Shown in pieces: positions 25,707 through 39,000 of a stretch of 64,000 bases of DNA; the first letter of the stretch is position 1; each line of letters begins with the position of its first letter. The stretch spans positions 96,737,338-96,801,337 of the forward strand of contig NC_086247.1 of NCBI RefSeq assembly GCF_021018805.1, in the 5' to 3' direction. Made by a program: the position numbers and the translations under genes. Source of the stretch: Prinia subflava. Lineage: Eukaryota > Chordata > Aves > Passeriformes > Cisticolidae. The notes beneath the pieces were generated by a model, which saw only the letters and a list, made by a program, of their open reading frames with translations, was not told the DNA's origin and made no database searches.

Positions 25707-26483
25707 TGTGCTGGTCTTGGCTGGGGTGAAATTACTGTTTTTCAGAATGTCTAGTATGGGCCTATGTTGTGGATTTGTGCTGAATACAATGTTCATAATA
25801 TAGAAACATTTTTGGTTTTGCTGAGTAGCTTGCAAAGAGCCAAGGCATTTTCTGCTTTTTGTACTGCCATGCTGATGAAGAAGCTGGAGGTGCATAGCAG
25901 GCTGGGAGGAGACAAATGTGGGACGGGTGATCTTGAATGACCAAAGGTATATTCCAGTCCATGTGACATCATGTTCAGTAATATACTTACTCAGCAAAAC
26001 CCTAAACTCTAGAAACACAGTATAATTTTTCTTTCTCAAAGGCACAGACTTGCCCTATTCAGGTGCTTAATTATTCAGGTTTAACTGTAGGAGAAATAGA
26101 AGTTTTGCCTATCCCGTGGATAAATTAAAATGTCCCTATTAAAACAGTACCAGGTAAAAAGTACCAGAGGACCCTAATGGGATCCCTTCTTCTGGGGGAA
26201 GAAAGGAGGAAGAGAAGGATGTTTGGACTGGTGGCACTATTCCGTATGATGGAGCCCTGCTCTTTTTGGAGATGGCTGAAGTGGCTGCCCATGGGAAGAT
26301 GTAGAGGAATTCCTTTATTTGCTCTGTTTGCATGTGTGACTTTTGCTTTAGCTATTAAACTGTCTTTATGTCAATAAACCGGTTTTCTAGATATTAGTCT
26401 TTCAATTCTCTCCTCCATCCTGTTGGTGGGGTAGTGAGTTGGCAGCTGCATGGGACTTGGTTGATGGAGTTAAAACTATGACA
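25707..26483 (+). mobile_element. Solo LTR, family C copy 1 (ERVL-like), interrupted
   Basis: An element from TGTGCTGGTCTTGG to AAAACTATGACA whose two halves, 25,707 to about 25,985 and about 26,190-26,483, read in order like a common avian ERVL LTR I know. The first half has a GGATTTGTGCTG segment. The second half has a GATGGAGCCCTGCTC segment, a CCCATGGGAAG segment, and ATTAAACTG and AATAAA near the 3' end. About 200 bases of foreign sequence sit between the halves. No target-site duplication is visible, so the copy is old or its ends have changed. A shorter relative lies at 47,065-47,360. The family match is from memory. Confidence 0.8.
25985..26189 (+). repeat. Insertion inside LTR: unidentified repeat, copy 2
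   Basis: This segment separates the two halves of the family C LTR. It carries, on the plus strand, the same sequence as the minus strand of 24,117-24,305, including the 20-base GCTTAATTATTCAGGTTTAA in both. It begins immediately after an AATATA sequence that appears to correspond to the LTR's TATA region. No duplication flanking the insertion is obvious. In this copy the protein-like frame seen at 24 kb is broken by a TAA in place of a TAG-adjacent codon and by length changes. Confidence 0.7.
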
Positions 26484-29400
26484 GCAAAATAACTAATTAC
26501 AACCCATTAGTTGCAGTTCAGACTCTTTCCCAAGTCTTCTGAATTTCTGCTGAAAGGTTTCCCTCAGTTTGCAATGGGAATTCGGCCTTTCCTCAGGCAT
26601 TGGCACTGTCCATGGGGGCATTCAGCATGATTTAGGGTTCTCTTGGCACTGCTGGTCTTATATGGTTCATTTGTTTCACCCAAAGACCCAGAGACCTAGG
26701 AGAAATCCACATTGCAGGCCATCAAAAATCTCCTTTCAGTTTCACTGAAATTCCCATCTTGATTTTTTTTTTATTATGGGTTTCTCAAACAAACCAGAAT
26801 TTAAAATAAATACTAAATTAAATTAATAATTTAAATTGAAAATTCAGCATACTGTTCCCAAAAATTGGCTTCCTATTTGCAATGTAGTCAATATTTTCCC
26901 TCTATTAAAAAGAGTATCTCTATTATTCAAAAAAGAACACAATAAACAAACAAGCAAACGACATGTACTTACAAAACAACCATGCACAAAACCATGAGTT
27001 TGACTACAAGCACAAAAATTTCCTTGACAATAAGCAATGTCAGTAAACTACAGTGTCAGCCATATTAAATTTATCCTCCTTTTAAAAAGACACAAATCTT
27101 TCTGTTTTACACTTGGTGTGGAAAACTGGAATGCTGAAAAGCTACAAATGTCAGCAAGTGGAGGTGGTTAGAAAATATTTATGAAAATTTTCTACCTGCC
27201 AGGACCTTTAGAAAAGATATTTTTCAAAGGGCATTCACAACTATTTTGATGACACATGTACATTTTGGAAAAAATGTTAAATCACTTTTTCTATGATACT
27301 GTGCTGCAAAATGGATTTTACTTTGACTTTATTTTTCTCCTGCGTTTACATAGTGATAACGTATAATGATATAAGAAGCCTTGTGCCTATTATTTTTAGT
27401 TTAAATTATACATGTAGAACTGTTCAATTACAACACGAATAACAAAAAAATCTCATTTAGTAAAATAAGCAAGATATTTTAATATTATGTAGACAAAGTT
27501 CTTACCCTTTTCCAAAGTAAAAGTACTATAAAATAAATAGAATCAATTGAATATTAAAACATACTGCTTTACAATTGTAATATGCTACAGCTTAACACAC
27601 AGGATATATAATCAACACATTAATAGAAATGAAAATTGCATTTTTGTATGTTAAAGATATTTTCTAAATGGAAACATTGCAAATTATTCTTTTGTTTTGT
27701 TTTGTTTTTGTGGGGTTTTTTGTTTGTTTGTTTTCCCCAAAGCCTCGCTTTGCAAGAAATAGTCAAATTTGAACTCAGAAGACAGTTTCTAAATATTGGT
27801 ATTCTATGAAACAGAAAGTGCAAGATTGATTTCATCTATAAAGAGACATGAAATAATTTTGTACAGTCCAACGTTAAGGTGAGTGCAGTGGATGGTAATT
27901 TTCAGGCCCTCCCTGTGCAGAGAAACACTTCCCAGAAAATGATGGCAGGGTTGACTTTGAAACTTCCTGCTGGACAAAGAAATTTTAATTCAAATCTGCC
28001 TTCAGAACTAAGCACTGATAAATAACTAGCAATAATTAGCAGGAGACATTGTTTCAGAGAGGATATCAAGAGTAAAAAGGGTCAAAGGCAAAATGTAGAA
28101 ACATGGGATCCTTCTCCACAAACCTGTCCTGAGTTTTTCTGCAGGTTTGTGTATTGCCAGGACTGCTCATTACAAAAGCAGATATTCTAAGACAATGTAA
28201 TTGTCTCTAGCTTTTCTGGATCCCAAAGTGACTCCCAAGACTGCAATAAGTTTTTTATTTGCAACAGCTTTAAGAGAATTCCACTGAATTTGATACTTTT
28301 GTAATGATTTGAAAAAGCAAAATCAGGCTTCCTGAATAATCTCAAATTTAACTTTTGGTAAAGATTAAGCATTTAGAAGAAACTGAATTTTGGCTGACGT
28401 GCACAGGCAATCTGACTATATGGCTGTGCATAAAGGCCTAATAGTTTGACTGTGACATTTATGTTTCCTGTTTGTTGTTCCCTTCTTAAACGCCCATGTC
28501 TCACTGTAGTTCTGAATTTCAGGCAAAATTCACTAATTATGCCTTGCTGAGGTCTTGATCAACCTCAGGTTATTTTGTTATCAAAGACAACATTCCTTCA
28601 CTGCCTTTGGCTGAAGTTTATCTTATAATTTCCAGCAATGTCCAAGAATCTGGGAACCAAGAGACTTTCCTTATACAAGAAAGCAAGCTAATTTAATGCC
28701 CCTCACAAAGGAAATCCAGATGTTCTGTGGAATCTTTTTCCTAACTTACCTGTATGTCCACAGGTTTATACTAGAAACATCATTATTTCCCTACATCTTA
28801 CATTTAGTGTGTTATTGAAAATTTTACCTGTATTCATTCCATCTTATTTTTCATGTCTGTAAACTCATTTGCTTTCATAGCATTGCACTGTTTTGTGTAT
28901 GTATGACAAAGTATGGACTACAATTAGCTTTATTTCCCTGGAGGTTTTAGAATATCCTTATCAAAACAGTCAGAGAAGCTTCATCCCACCCTTTAGTCTA
29001 TAACTAGGTTTACAGTTCCCACCTTTTGAGTCACGTCAGAACCACCTAACATTTGTTTCTAACAAGTTCCTTCTACGTCACAGTTCATACATGTAACTGA
29101 GCTGATGACCCGTTTTGGACTCCTTAGGGATTTTTTTTTTCTCTTTTGTTTCTTCTCAAAGTAGAGTTTAATTGCAAAAGACTGTAATTGGTGTCTCTCT
29201 TGTTCTTCCTTATCAACCTTCGAGTCACAGGTTATTATTCTTTTACAAATTTTTACACAACTTGTCTGAGGTTTATGTGTCTTTCTCAAAGTTTGTATTA
29301 TTCTTTTACAAATTTTTACACAACTCGTCTGAGGTTTATGTGTCTTTCTCAAAGTTTGTTCATTTTGGTAGAGTGGCAAGTATATGCTCTGCCCATGGAA

Positions 29401-30236
29401 TGTTTCCTCAATTTTTTCAGAAATAACAGCCACTGACAAGTTTGTATTTCTGATAATCCTGGAGTTTACACAGAGTTCTCAATTACTGAGCTCTTAAAGA
29501 TTTTTTCCCAAAAGTGAAAATACTTAATTTTTGTTAATATCTTAATAAATGAAATCCTTCAACAAACATACACATCTTAGCAAACTTCTCTTCCAGAGAC
29601 TCATAGTTGTACTAGTTCAAAATATGACATGGACAAGCAAAATGTAACTAAAATGCATTTTTTGTTCCTTGGGGACCTACCTATTTGAATGAATGTGTAG
29701 TATAGCTTACAAACATTAAGAATTAATGGCTCTAAAAAAGCAGCTTCCAAAAAGTTCTGCACTGACAGGATATCTCCCTCTTAGATGTAAATATAAATTT
29801 GTGGCTGCTTTCAAGGTTTCCCAATGTTTCTCCTCTATGCTGGAATGGAAACAAAATGTTCAATAATTTTGGCAAGAATTATTTTGTCAAGTTGGCCATT
29901 TGTAGAACAAAAATTGTAATTTTGTAAATTTTGAAAATTTGTCATTCTGAATTTGTAAATCAGAAACCTTAGCGGCCCATACGAAGATACAAAGAGGATA
30001 GATAGATTCTTTTGTATAACATCTTTTAAAATAGAGTTAGCATGTCATTCTGGCAAAAATAATTAACAAAATTTAATATTGGTATGTGGAATAAATGAGT
30101 ATGTGAATCTTCCTCCAAAGATTGATATTGATTATTATGAACCAATGTTGCCTTTATTTGGAAGCCAGAATGGCAAAGCTTTAATGACTTTTGATGGGAA
30201 GTACTTGGACTAATAGTTTAACAGCTCTGGTCCTTA
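26484..30236. other. Unique AT-rich DNA with one tandem duplication
   Basis: No gene or transposon is supported over about 3.7 kb. A T/G-rich run (TTTTG and GTTT units) lies at about 27,692-27,733. A recent 63-bp tandem duplication at 29,233-29,358 is listed separately. The last five bases (30,237-30,241, GACCC) are the left duplication of the next LTR. Confidence 0.5.
29233..29358. repeat. 63-bp tandem duplication, two nearly identical copies
   Basis: Copy 1 is 29,233-29,295 and copy 2 is 29,296-29,358. Both begin TATTATTCTTTTACAAAT and end CTCAAAGTTTG. I see a single difference (CTTGTCTG versus CTCGTCTG). The near-identity in otherwise unique DNA indicates a recent duplication and a likely length polymorphism. 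The 63-bp unit is a multiple of three, so open frames on both strands pass through both copies, but I see no gene. Confidence 0.95.
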
Positions 30237-30241
30237 GACCC

Positions 30242-31675
30242 TGTCGTGGTTTGAAGGGAAGTGAGTTTTTTTTGGAAGTAGTGGTCAAACCAATCAGTCT
30301 TTAGATCTGAGTATTGGCACCTTTGTTGGCCACTAAGAGGGTGGACACGCCTCTGAGGACACGAGGGGTTAAAAGCCGGATTTCCCAGCAGGACTCCTCT
30401 CTTTCCTGCTCTGCTTTCGGAGAGGGAGCGTCTTCTCCTCTCCCCTGCCCGGGCCTGGCTAGGCCGGGTGGGGGAGGGGAGCAAGGTGGGCCTGGCTGAG
30501 CAAGGTGGGCCTCGGGGTGGGGAACAGAGGGAGCTGGAGTGGAGCTGGTCCAGCTTCCATCTAGAATGGAGGGGTGGAGGGAGAACTTTGGAGGTGCCTT
30601 CCGTCCCCCTCCCTGTCCCATCCCGTTCCCCCCCCCTTCCCCCCCCCCGGTCCCGTCTCTCTCTCCTCCCCCCACAGAGAGAAGGTGCCGAGTTGGAGCT
30701 GCTTGTGCGACCTGCAGTGCCTGCGATCGCCTGTGCCTGACCTTGGTGGTGGGAGATAAAGCTTTTAACTCTTTCTAAGGCAGAAGAGAGTTATCCCTGG
30801 ACGCTGTATTCTCATAGTTGGTGGTTTTAGAAGAGAGAGGACAGCCTGGGACCGAGAGGGTAATGTGAGATGGAAAGAAGCCCCTTCGATTGCCGGAATG
30901 AAGAGGAGTGGCTTATGAGGCTGGACTTTTCTTGCATAATGATAGCCACAGACGGACCCTGGACCCTCCTGACTATAAATAAGACTGTGTTTGGGTGGAT
31001 GTTTTTGGCTCAAACCCAGAGACGTTCTGGCCTGCTTCTTGGAGCCCCCGGCCCCAGGGGTAAATGGGGGGGACCTGAGTCCCAAAATGAGAAGATGGCT
31101 GGTTTTTGGTACTTGGCCAAAACATCCTTAAAAAGAGCCCTGTTGCAGTGCAGGTCCATGGACAGCAGTGAGAGTGCTGGACATGGAAAGGAGGGTGTCA
31201 CCCTGGCAGACTCTTCGAGGCGGTGCCATTGGGTGACGTGGGAACACGGGATGGTGGACCTGTGTTTCCTGTGGGGGGGGGTGGTCTGTGGTGCGAGAGA
31301 GACTCCTCTCGTCCTGGATGGAATGTGGATTGTCTGAATTTTAAAGGATGATGATTTGGATTAGGAACCCAGGGTTGTTGAGGGATTAAGCAAGTAGATG
31401 AAGGTAATGTGCTGGAGTCAACTGAGTGAGCATGTATGGAATGGAATTGGGGGGAGGAGAAGCAGTGTTTTGGGAGGTTTTCTCTTCTGCTTTTGGGTGG
31501 TTGGGTTTTTCTTTCCTTTTCTATTGTCCATTGTTATGTAGTGTAATAAATTGTCTGTCTGCTTCAAGTATTAGGCCTGCTCTGCTCTGTTCTTGACCAC
31601 ATCTCACAGCAGTTCATTAGGTAAAATATACCCTCATGGGTGCATTGGCATTTTGTCTAATGTCAACCCATGACA
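30242..31675 (+). mobile_element. Solo LTR, family B copy 2, with 5-bp target-site duplication
   Basis: A 1,434-bp element from TGTCGTGGTTTG to CAACCCATGACA, with perfect GACCC duplications at 30,237-30,241 and 31,676-31,680. A TATA-like GGTTAAAAG is at 30,367-30,375 and AATAAA at 31,545-31,550. It aligns end to end with 20,590-21,915 on the same strand but is about 100 bases longer. It is GC-rich with a C-run-rich pyrimidine tract around 30,600-30,675. A 155-codon open frame at 30,870-31,337 and several shorter ones are incidental to the LTR. No internal retroviral sequence adjoins. Confidence 0.92.
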
Positions 31676-32556
31676 GACCCTGACAATTATGGCCCAAATT
31701 TCAGGTAGTTCTAAATATTGATTAAGCAATTCTGGTTCATGTGTGACATTTTAAAATTCCTGCCTTTATTATTCTATGCAAAGTTATAGATAAGCAAGTT
31801 TTAGATGAGAAAAAAAATTGCTAAATTCTGAATGCAATGACTGGAACTGATGGTGATATGTGAATTACAAGTATTGGCAACCCTTGGTTCAGGTTTTTTA
31901 AAATGTGGATCTTCATAAACTCAGGTATTGCCCCAGCCACATATTGAAGAAAAACAGATAGCTATGACTTTCTTGTTTGAAGGGTTTCTGTTTATAATAC
32001 AAGGTAACGTTTCAAATTACTTGTCATTATAAATATCCAACATCAAATGTAAGTGATTAATTGACCTAACTAGATGTCATCTTTTTTATATTCCTAAAAG
32101 CACCGTAGTAAGTAGTCTTCTGCAATAGTGTGTAATATAAATGGTTTTATTCCTGATTATTATGTAGCAGAAATAGAGATACAAAATATTTTGCACAAAT
32201 CAGTGCTACAGGCTATGTTTTTTTCAGTCAGAAATTAGGTTACTAGGAAAATATCAGCAGTCTCTGGCAGTCAACAATCTCTTTCTTTGTCATGTTTTTG
32301 AAGATTGAAAGAAATTTATCTTTTGCCTCTGATTCAAGCCTACAATTACAAGTGCAGTGCACAGAAAACTGGGAAATGTATTCCACTTTCATATTATTCA
32401 GTACTAGTGACATCATTTAGCAATTATGAGTTATTTTTCTTTAAATTCTTTGGGAATATACTTCCCCATAAAAATTATTTGTAATTTTTATTGTAGCTTA
32501 AGACATAATAATCAGGTTATTTACTAATCTAGGATTAAATGCAGTGAATTCAGATT

Positions 32557-32583
32557 TAAATGTACATGAAGGATGTACATTTA
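32557..32583. other. Perfect 11-bp inverted repeat, 5-base loop
   Basis: TAAATGTACAT (32,557-32,567), loop GAAGG, then ATGTACATTTA (32,573-32,583), followed at once by a further self-complementary ACATGTAC-type segment. It is a compact AT-rich cruciform-capable site in unique DNA. No function is claimed. Confidence 0.65.
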
Positions 32584-35500
32584 CATGTACAAAGAATTGA
32601 AAACCACATTATGCCTTGAAGCAACATAATCAAATAAATACAAGATTACAACATTTTATTTATAGTTCTAAAAAACCCCATGACCTTAAAAATCACTTTA
32701 CTGTAGAATATAAAATACATTTTTTTCTTCTTCTTACTCAGATTGTTTTCAAGTATGGAAGCTTATTTCCTTAACTATTCCCCATACAACAATGTTTTAT
32801 TTGTCTTTAGCCCATTTATTACTGTACAGTAGGTCTGTTGAATTTTGCAAGTAATTACTTAGCTTAGACTTTTTGGGTTTTTTATGACTGTCATTTGTTC
32901 TACTGAAATAAAATCAAATTAATTTTTTTTTCAAAATTGCATGAGTGGCACTTGAGTTACCTGAATGGATTGGAATAAGCCAGATTTAGAGTAAATGACG
33001 GCTTTCTAACTGTAGGATGTAGTGTTATTTCCAAAAAAAGGTGTGGGATCCACTGATGAGTTTAGGAAGGGGGCAATTCTTTGTGACATTTTCTGAAGGT
33101 TATTTTCAGCTTCCCCTGAAAATTAAAATTACAGTTAAGAACATGAGCATGAAAGGAATTATAGTTTTTTAAGCTTTAACTACAGTTACATAGAAAACAC
33201 TGAATAATCATTGCATTAGCTGTTTGAAGGACCCATCATTCAAGCAGCCAACAACAAAAAAGCAGAATTCATACCAGACAATAAACTGCTTAAAGGTAAT
33301 ATTTAAGTGGCTTGTAGTTTTGTTGGTATATTTTCCAAAAGGATTCTGTTGCTAAGAACTATAGATAGCAATTTTGAAGAGCTATGCTCCTTTTTTGTGA
33401 TATAACACAATGTGAAAAACTTTGTCCTCCTTCTAGCTGTCAAGCCCACCCACGCTTGCTTAGTTAGTAATGAGCAGAGTTCTCTAACATAGAATTTGTG
33501 AGTGAGCCTTTACTTTTATATATGGGTGCTCATTATATAGATAATTCCATATATGATAATGGGCTTCCCGGAAGCAAAAGGGCACAGTGTCTATCTAGGT
33601 ATGATTGTATGACTGTAAGACAGGGCCAGCATGAGCAAGGCATTATTTCACTAAGAACTTGTACTGGTTTTCATTTACCTGAGGCATCAAAGATACTTGT
33701 TTCATGCTTGTTTCAGTTCCAAGGCTTTGCACAACTGTGCCTTTTGTTTACATTTCTTCTCTCCCCAGGGCACCAACACCCTTTCTACCTGAGGCAGAAG
33801 CTTATTCTTTATCTGCTCCTTTTTCACTCTTCATACATACTTCCAAGGCTGCATCTTTCTCTGAGTTGTCCAGTTGCCTTAAAGGAGGGCAAATAAACAA
33901 AAAATAGTAAACCTAACATAAAACCAGATCAAAACCAAACCACCACCTCCACCACCACAAAAAAGACAAAAAAATCCCTTCCCAAAAATCTTCTGTTAGC
34001 CCCTTCCTTCTTACTTTTAAGGTCCATGGAGCCCACCTGCTCCGTGCAGCATTGCAGCTTTTAGTGTCCATGCCTAAGCATTGCGTTTGCCTGGCTCTGC
34101 TCGCCTCTGCACCATAGACATTGTGCTGACTTGCAGGCTGCACTTCTCATACTGAGGATACGGTTATCTCTTTGACAGAGGTCCCTGTCTTATGATGTCA
34201 AACCAGCAGGTTACTGATATTAGGAGGATCAGATGGAGAGTAAGTTCTCTGACATTTTATTATGTTTTCCAGGGGCGGAAAAGAATGCCACATTTTCTCA
34301 ATGCTCTTTGGATAAAGACAAAGCATGTAGCATTGTCAAGGAGTGCCTGTTAGAGCACATTACTACCTTCCCAACATGCCATAGCATGAAAGTGACAGTG
34401 GAAGTTGTATATTTTTTTGCAAGGTGAAAATTTTACTTTGGCACACAGGCCTGAATTTGAACTTGCTACTTTATAGGCTCTTGTGGTACAGATATGGGAG
34501 AGAACACATGGTAACAGGTTGCGTAATTTGAGACTGGGTGTTCATACTAATCCAACCTTTAAATAATCTTTTCCAATGTGTTCTGCAAAGACCAGAGGCT
34601 TTATTAGAATTCTGTCAAAGGATTGTTTTAGAGGCCTACACTGCTTTGAATTGCACAGAAAACATCAGGAACAAGGACACATAGACTAATTTTTCCACTT
34701 CTCAGCTTCTGATAAAAATTTACTCAAAATTAGCAGATTTTTACCCCTCAATGCTTTCTACCTGTCCAGGTAAAGGATCCCTATGACTTGGGGAACCCAA
34801 CCATGAAGGCAGATTTGTTCTCAAATAGCCATTCTCTTATTGAAAACAGATTGAGTCTGGTCCAGAGAGTTACTATTTTTACCCATACAAGTTAAAAGTA
34901 CTTAAAAGTGTTTTTGAGTTCCAAAACTGTGTTGAGAGGACCCATAGAATTCTCAAGAGTATATTGTCAGCACACCTCTCTCATTTTCTGCTTAGGGAAC
35001 TTACAGAACCTCCTTTGACTGTGTCTGTGCCACATCTAGGCAGTTACCTCTTGCTCAAGGTCTTCGATGCTGTTTGCTCTGCTTAAGTTCAATGAGAACA
35101 AGAAAGGCAAGATGGTATAGGAAGGAGTGGGAGACACTGCTGTGGAAAGAAAAGAATTGCCATAAAGCAAGAATTTTAAGGTCTGGATATTTTATTTGGT
35201 CTGGTACCAAACAGGCCTTAAAGGTTTATCCATAGGTACTTGAATATCACTGACTTACTTACGTTCCCAACTTTTAATGCTCTTTTTCACATTACTTTCC
35301 TTTTCATCTATTGGAGAGTATCATAATTTTGCTCTTTTGAAAAGAATGAATTTCAAATGCCATATTAAAATCGACCCATTCAGCTTTTGCATAGTTTTGA
35401 ATAATATATTCCTACAGAACAAATGTATGTAGCACTTTCCTATCATACATCTAATTAACTTGTTAAAATATTCTGTCTAGGTATACTTCCCTAGTACATT

Positions 35501-35839
35501 ATACATTTAACAATTCAGTTAATTTAATTACATATTGGGAACTAAAGAACAACATTGCCACAGACTTAAAAGTTTCCTGTGCCTTCTTTTCAGGAAGTGA
35601 GGAACACTTTTTACATTTTGTTTAGTCTTGGAAAGTGTATTATTTATATATCAGGTGAATTCCATTGGCCCAAGTCCAGATGTCAGATATGTTGTTTAAA
35701 GATATCTCTGTTAGCAATGATGAGCAAGTGAAGGTGTGCAGGTTTGTCTGCATATGTTTTATGTGTGAATATATATTATGAATATACATATAATATGTTG
35801 TATATGTGAACTTAGTCATTCTTTTTAAAAAATCAAAAA

Positions 35840-36046
35840 TCAGACTGTTAAAACTTTTTTTTTTTCTTGGAACACAAAGATATCTGTGTTCTGTTTAGTT
35901 TCCTTCACCAACATTTCCATATTTCCAAAGAACTGAAGAACTGTCAATGAGACTGTGGTTCCATGATCTTTAGTGCTGGATCTAAGTACTTCCAAAATCT
36001 GTAGCACTGCAATTTTGACCTTGACTTCATGGGAACCCCCAGTCAT
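35840..36046 (-). other. Protein-like open stretch, unidentified
   Basis: A minus-strand open frame of 68 codons from an ATG at 36,046 has an unusually protein-like composition. An amphipathic KVKIAVLQILEVL segment and an LTVLQFFGNMEMLVKE segment suggest paired helices of the HEAT/ARM kind. It ends in a run of lysine codons and a stop. The flanks show no convincing splice acceptor. It could be a decayed exon or retrocopy of a helical-repeat protein, or chance. I cannot name a family. Confidence 0.2.
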
Positions 36047-39000
36047 ACCCTTTCCAAATTAGCATGACAATTTGTGTGGAAACCAGCATTCATCAAGGGA
36101 CTAATGTGTTGTATCCCAGATTATATTTTGTCCACTTTAATTAATTAATTTTGTTGACTGCTTATGTTTATGCGTAGGCATTTAAGTCTGTTGCCTTGTC
36201 ATGATGATTTGCAAGGTAGATACTTTCTGGTTTTAAAAGGTTTCTGGGATCTGCCACTTTGCCTGCCAAATAAGAATTTACAATGTGATGAAGGCAGGTG
36301 ACTGGAGATGCCAAAATGTGTAGACATGCTCCTTAAGAGGGTGAGTTGATCAGGTGAAGATGATCATTCTTTGCAGACTAATATAATGCTGGGTAGTGAG
36401 AAACCAATGCACCCTATTTCCAGTAAAAGAAATTTCCCCTTCAAGCCAAGGGACCCCAAAAAAGCACAGTTCAATGCTTTTAATGCACATGATATTTGTG
36501 GATGCAGTGGAGTCATGGACTTGTGCAGTTATAACATAAATGGAGTGCTATTTTCCTTGCTCGTGCTTAGTTCTTTAATCCTGAATGCAAGAGTCGATAT
36601 TAGAAGCATGATTCACGCTTACCTGTTTTCTGGAATTTGCCAGGGAAATTGACAAAGGTCATTGACCTCTTCATTAAAATCTTTTTAGAGTAGAAAGCAT
36701 CAGATCCATCATCAGTGCCATCATCTGTATTCTGCAAATTGCTACCATCCAGTCCAAGTAAAATTTGGACGATGCATCACATTTCAGAGAATAGAGGTAT
36801 GTGGAGACAGGCCTATGGCATGGTGAGTTGGGTTGTGTGTGTCAGCCTTTCAGGGTAATTGCTGCACCAAATGGAGCAACTTCCAGCAATTCATGAATTG
36901 TGTGTTCGCATAAAATTACTTGTCACCCCTGACTTTGGCCCACTTAGATGCAGTGGTCTGAGCAGTGTATTCATGCTTTCCACATTTTTAGGAGGAGTGT
37001 ATTGTCATTACACAAAACACATTACACAGTCCCAGGTACTTCGCAGAAATCTACCTGCTATCTGTAATCTCACAGCTCAGGCTGCAGCCAGGCTTCCTGG
37101 GAGGCAGAGGGCACCACCCGCTAGACAGATCTCAGATTCTTACTCTTCTTCTCTGTGCTTGGAAATGAGTTTGTTACAGATGAAATTGATGCTTTTCACT
37201 GAGGTGCCCTGCATGCATGCTTTCTGTAGAATCTGAGCAAGCCCAGTGTCTTTGTGCAGGCCAGTGGAGATCATGGCAAACAGCATCTGAAACAAATAGC
37301 AAAAAAATAACTTTGGGGCCATTTCTGACTGATCAGTGATGTTGTGCTAACTTAAATGCAATAATTTTTCAGATTTTTTTGGAGATCTGCATACAGAGAA
37401 AGAAGGATCCAATATGAAAGAGTGATCAGACAAACAAAAAGTATATTGTCTCTAGCCTGTACATCAGGAAAGACAGTGACATCTAAGGACAGGGGTCTTA
37501 AAAGCAATAACATAAAAAAGACTAAATCATCTTGAAAATTATAAGACAAATGCTTACTCATAGAGCAATGAAGAAGTGCCATGCCCACTTGGAAATCTGT
37601 TCTGATGGACTCTGAGTAGCAGATTCAGAATTTTAAAATAACTTTAAACCATGATCATGGCTCTGTATTGAATTTTCAGTTCACAGTTCATGTAACAGAA
37701 TCCAACATAAGGATTTCTCCTAATTACTTCATCAGTAATTCACCACTAGTTTAAAAAGTTGACCTCACATACCTACCAGTACCTACCAGTATTAAAGTGG
37801 GTGAAACTATTACGAACTGCTGAAATCATTGCATTTTTCTTGGGGCCACCACAGGAAATGTTTTGCAGCTAATACACCCCTGAATGACTTCAAGCAAGAT
37901 ATTTTATACCATTTTTCAGAAATCAGTGTCTAGAAATGTGATTCCTTGTCTCAGACACTTGTCCTCTATCTATAAGGAATGTAAGTTTTCTTGTCAAATC
38001 TTCAATATGTAAAATGTATGAATGTGGGAAACTTCAAGATAACAACTCCACTATGTTGGAGCTACTTGATGATAATGACTTGTTATTGTTTGCTTCAGAT
38101 GTATGTAGTCTATGCTTGGTCTTCCAAATTAGGAACATATTAAGTGTGCCCTAAAGCAACCACCATCCTATCTCTTGTTAAATTAAAATCACTACTATGA
38201 ATATTAGGGTCATTCTGTTATAGTTGAGAACTGGTATCAGTACAGCATGGTTTAAGAGCAAATGAAGTCTTAGCAAGGGAAGATATTAAGGCATATAGTA
38301 CCACTAGATTTCCTTGTCAGCCAGGTCATAGAAGGTGCATTATGATATAAGGAGTCAGGGGAAGAATCCAGAGCTGTGTGTATTGATAGTTTCTCTACCA
38401 AATCTATTTTGCCCTCTGCACAACTGAAAAACATTTGTTATATAGAAAGGTGGCTTTAAGCAACCTAAGTACAACTCTTTAATCCTGAGCCAGCTGGGGA
38501 CTGTTTAGTTGTCTCTATAATTCAAAGAAGCCTAAGGCTGTGTTTTCTGCCCTGTGCTGACATGTCGTCTTCAAAGAAGGTGAAGAGAGCAGGTGGTAGG
38601 GAGTAGGCATAGCTGTGTTTGAATTCTCCTCTGCCTGGAAGGGCAGAGCTGCATGGCAACTCTCTGCCTGCTTTTCTGCTGTTCAGGCAAATGTTACACT
38701 AAGCATTGAGTCTGCTCTGCATGGAGCAGTCAGTTAACTTTAAAGATCTGTTTATTTATTTAGCATAAAACATTCTTGAGGGCTTCTGATCTAGATGGGT
38801 CATGAGTCAACAAATGTTTTACTTGTTCTAGTAGCATACTGTGTTGCTGCCCTGGGCTTGTTTCTGATTTTAGGCACTTTAAATGGAGTTTTAATAATTG
38901 GGCAGCTTTCAAAATTGGCAACTCGGACAAAAGACAAAAACTAATGAAGGTGCAGCACACTCATTCAGCATAATTGTCTGACATCAGTAGCAGTAACTGC

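Noticed and set aside
30301..31337. Several overlapping open frames of 90-155 codons, including proline-rich ones
   Set aside because: They lie entirely inside a solo LTR with defined ends and a target-site duplication. GC-rich LTR sequence simply has fewer stops.
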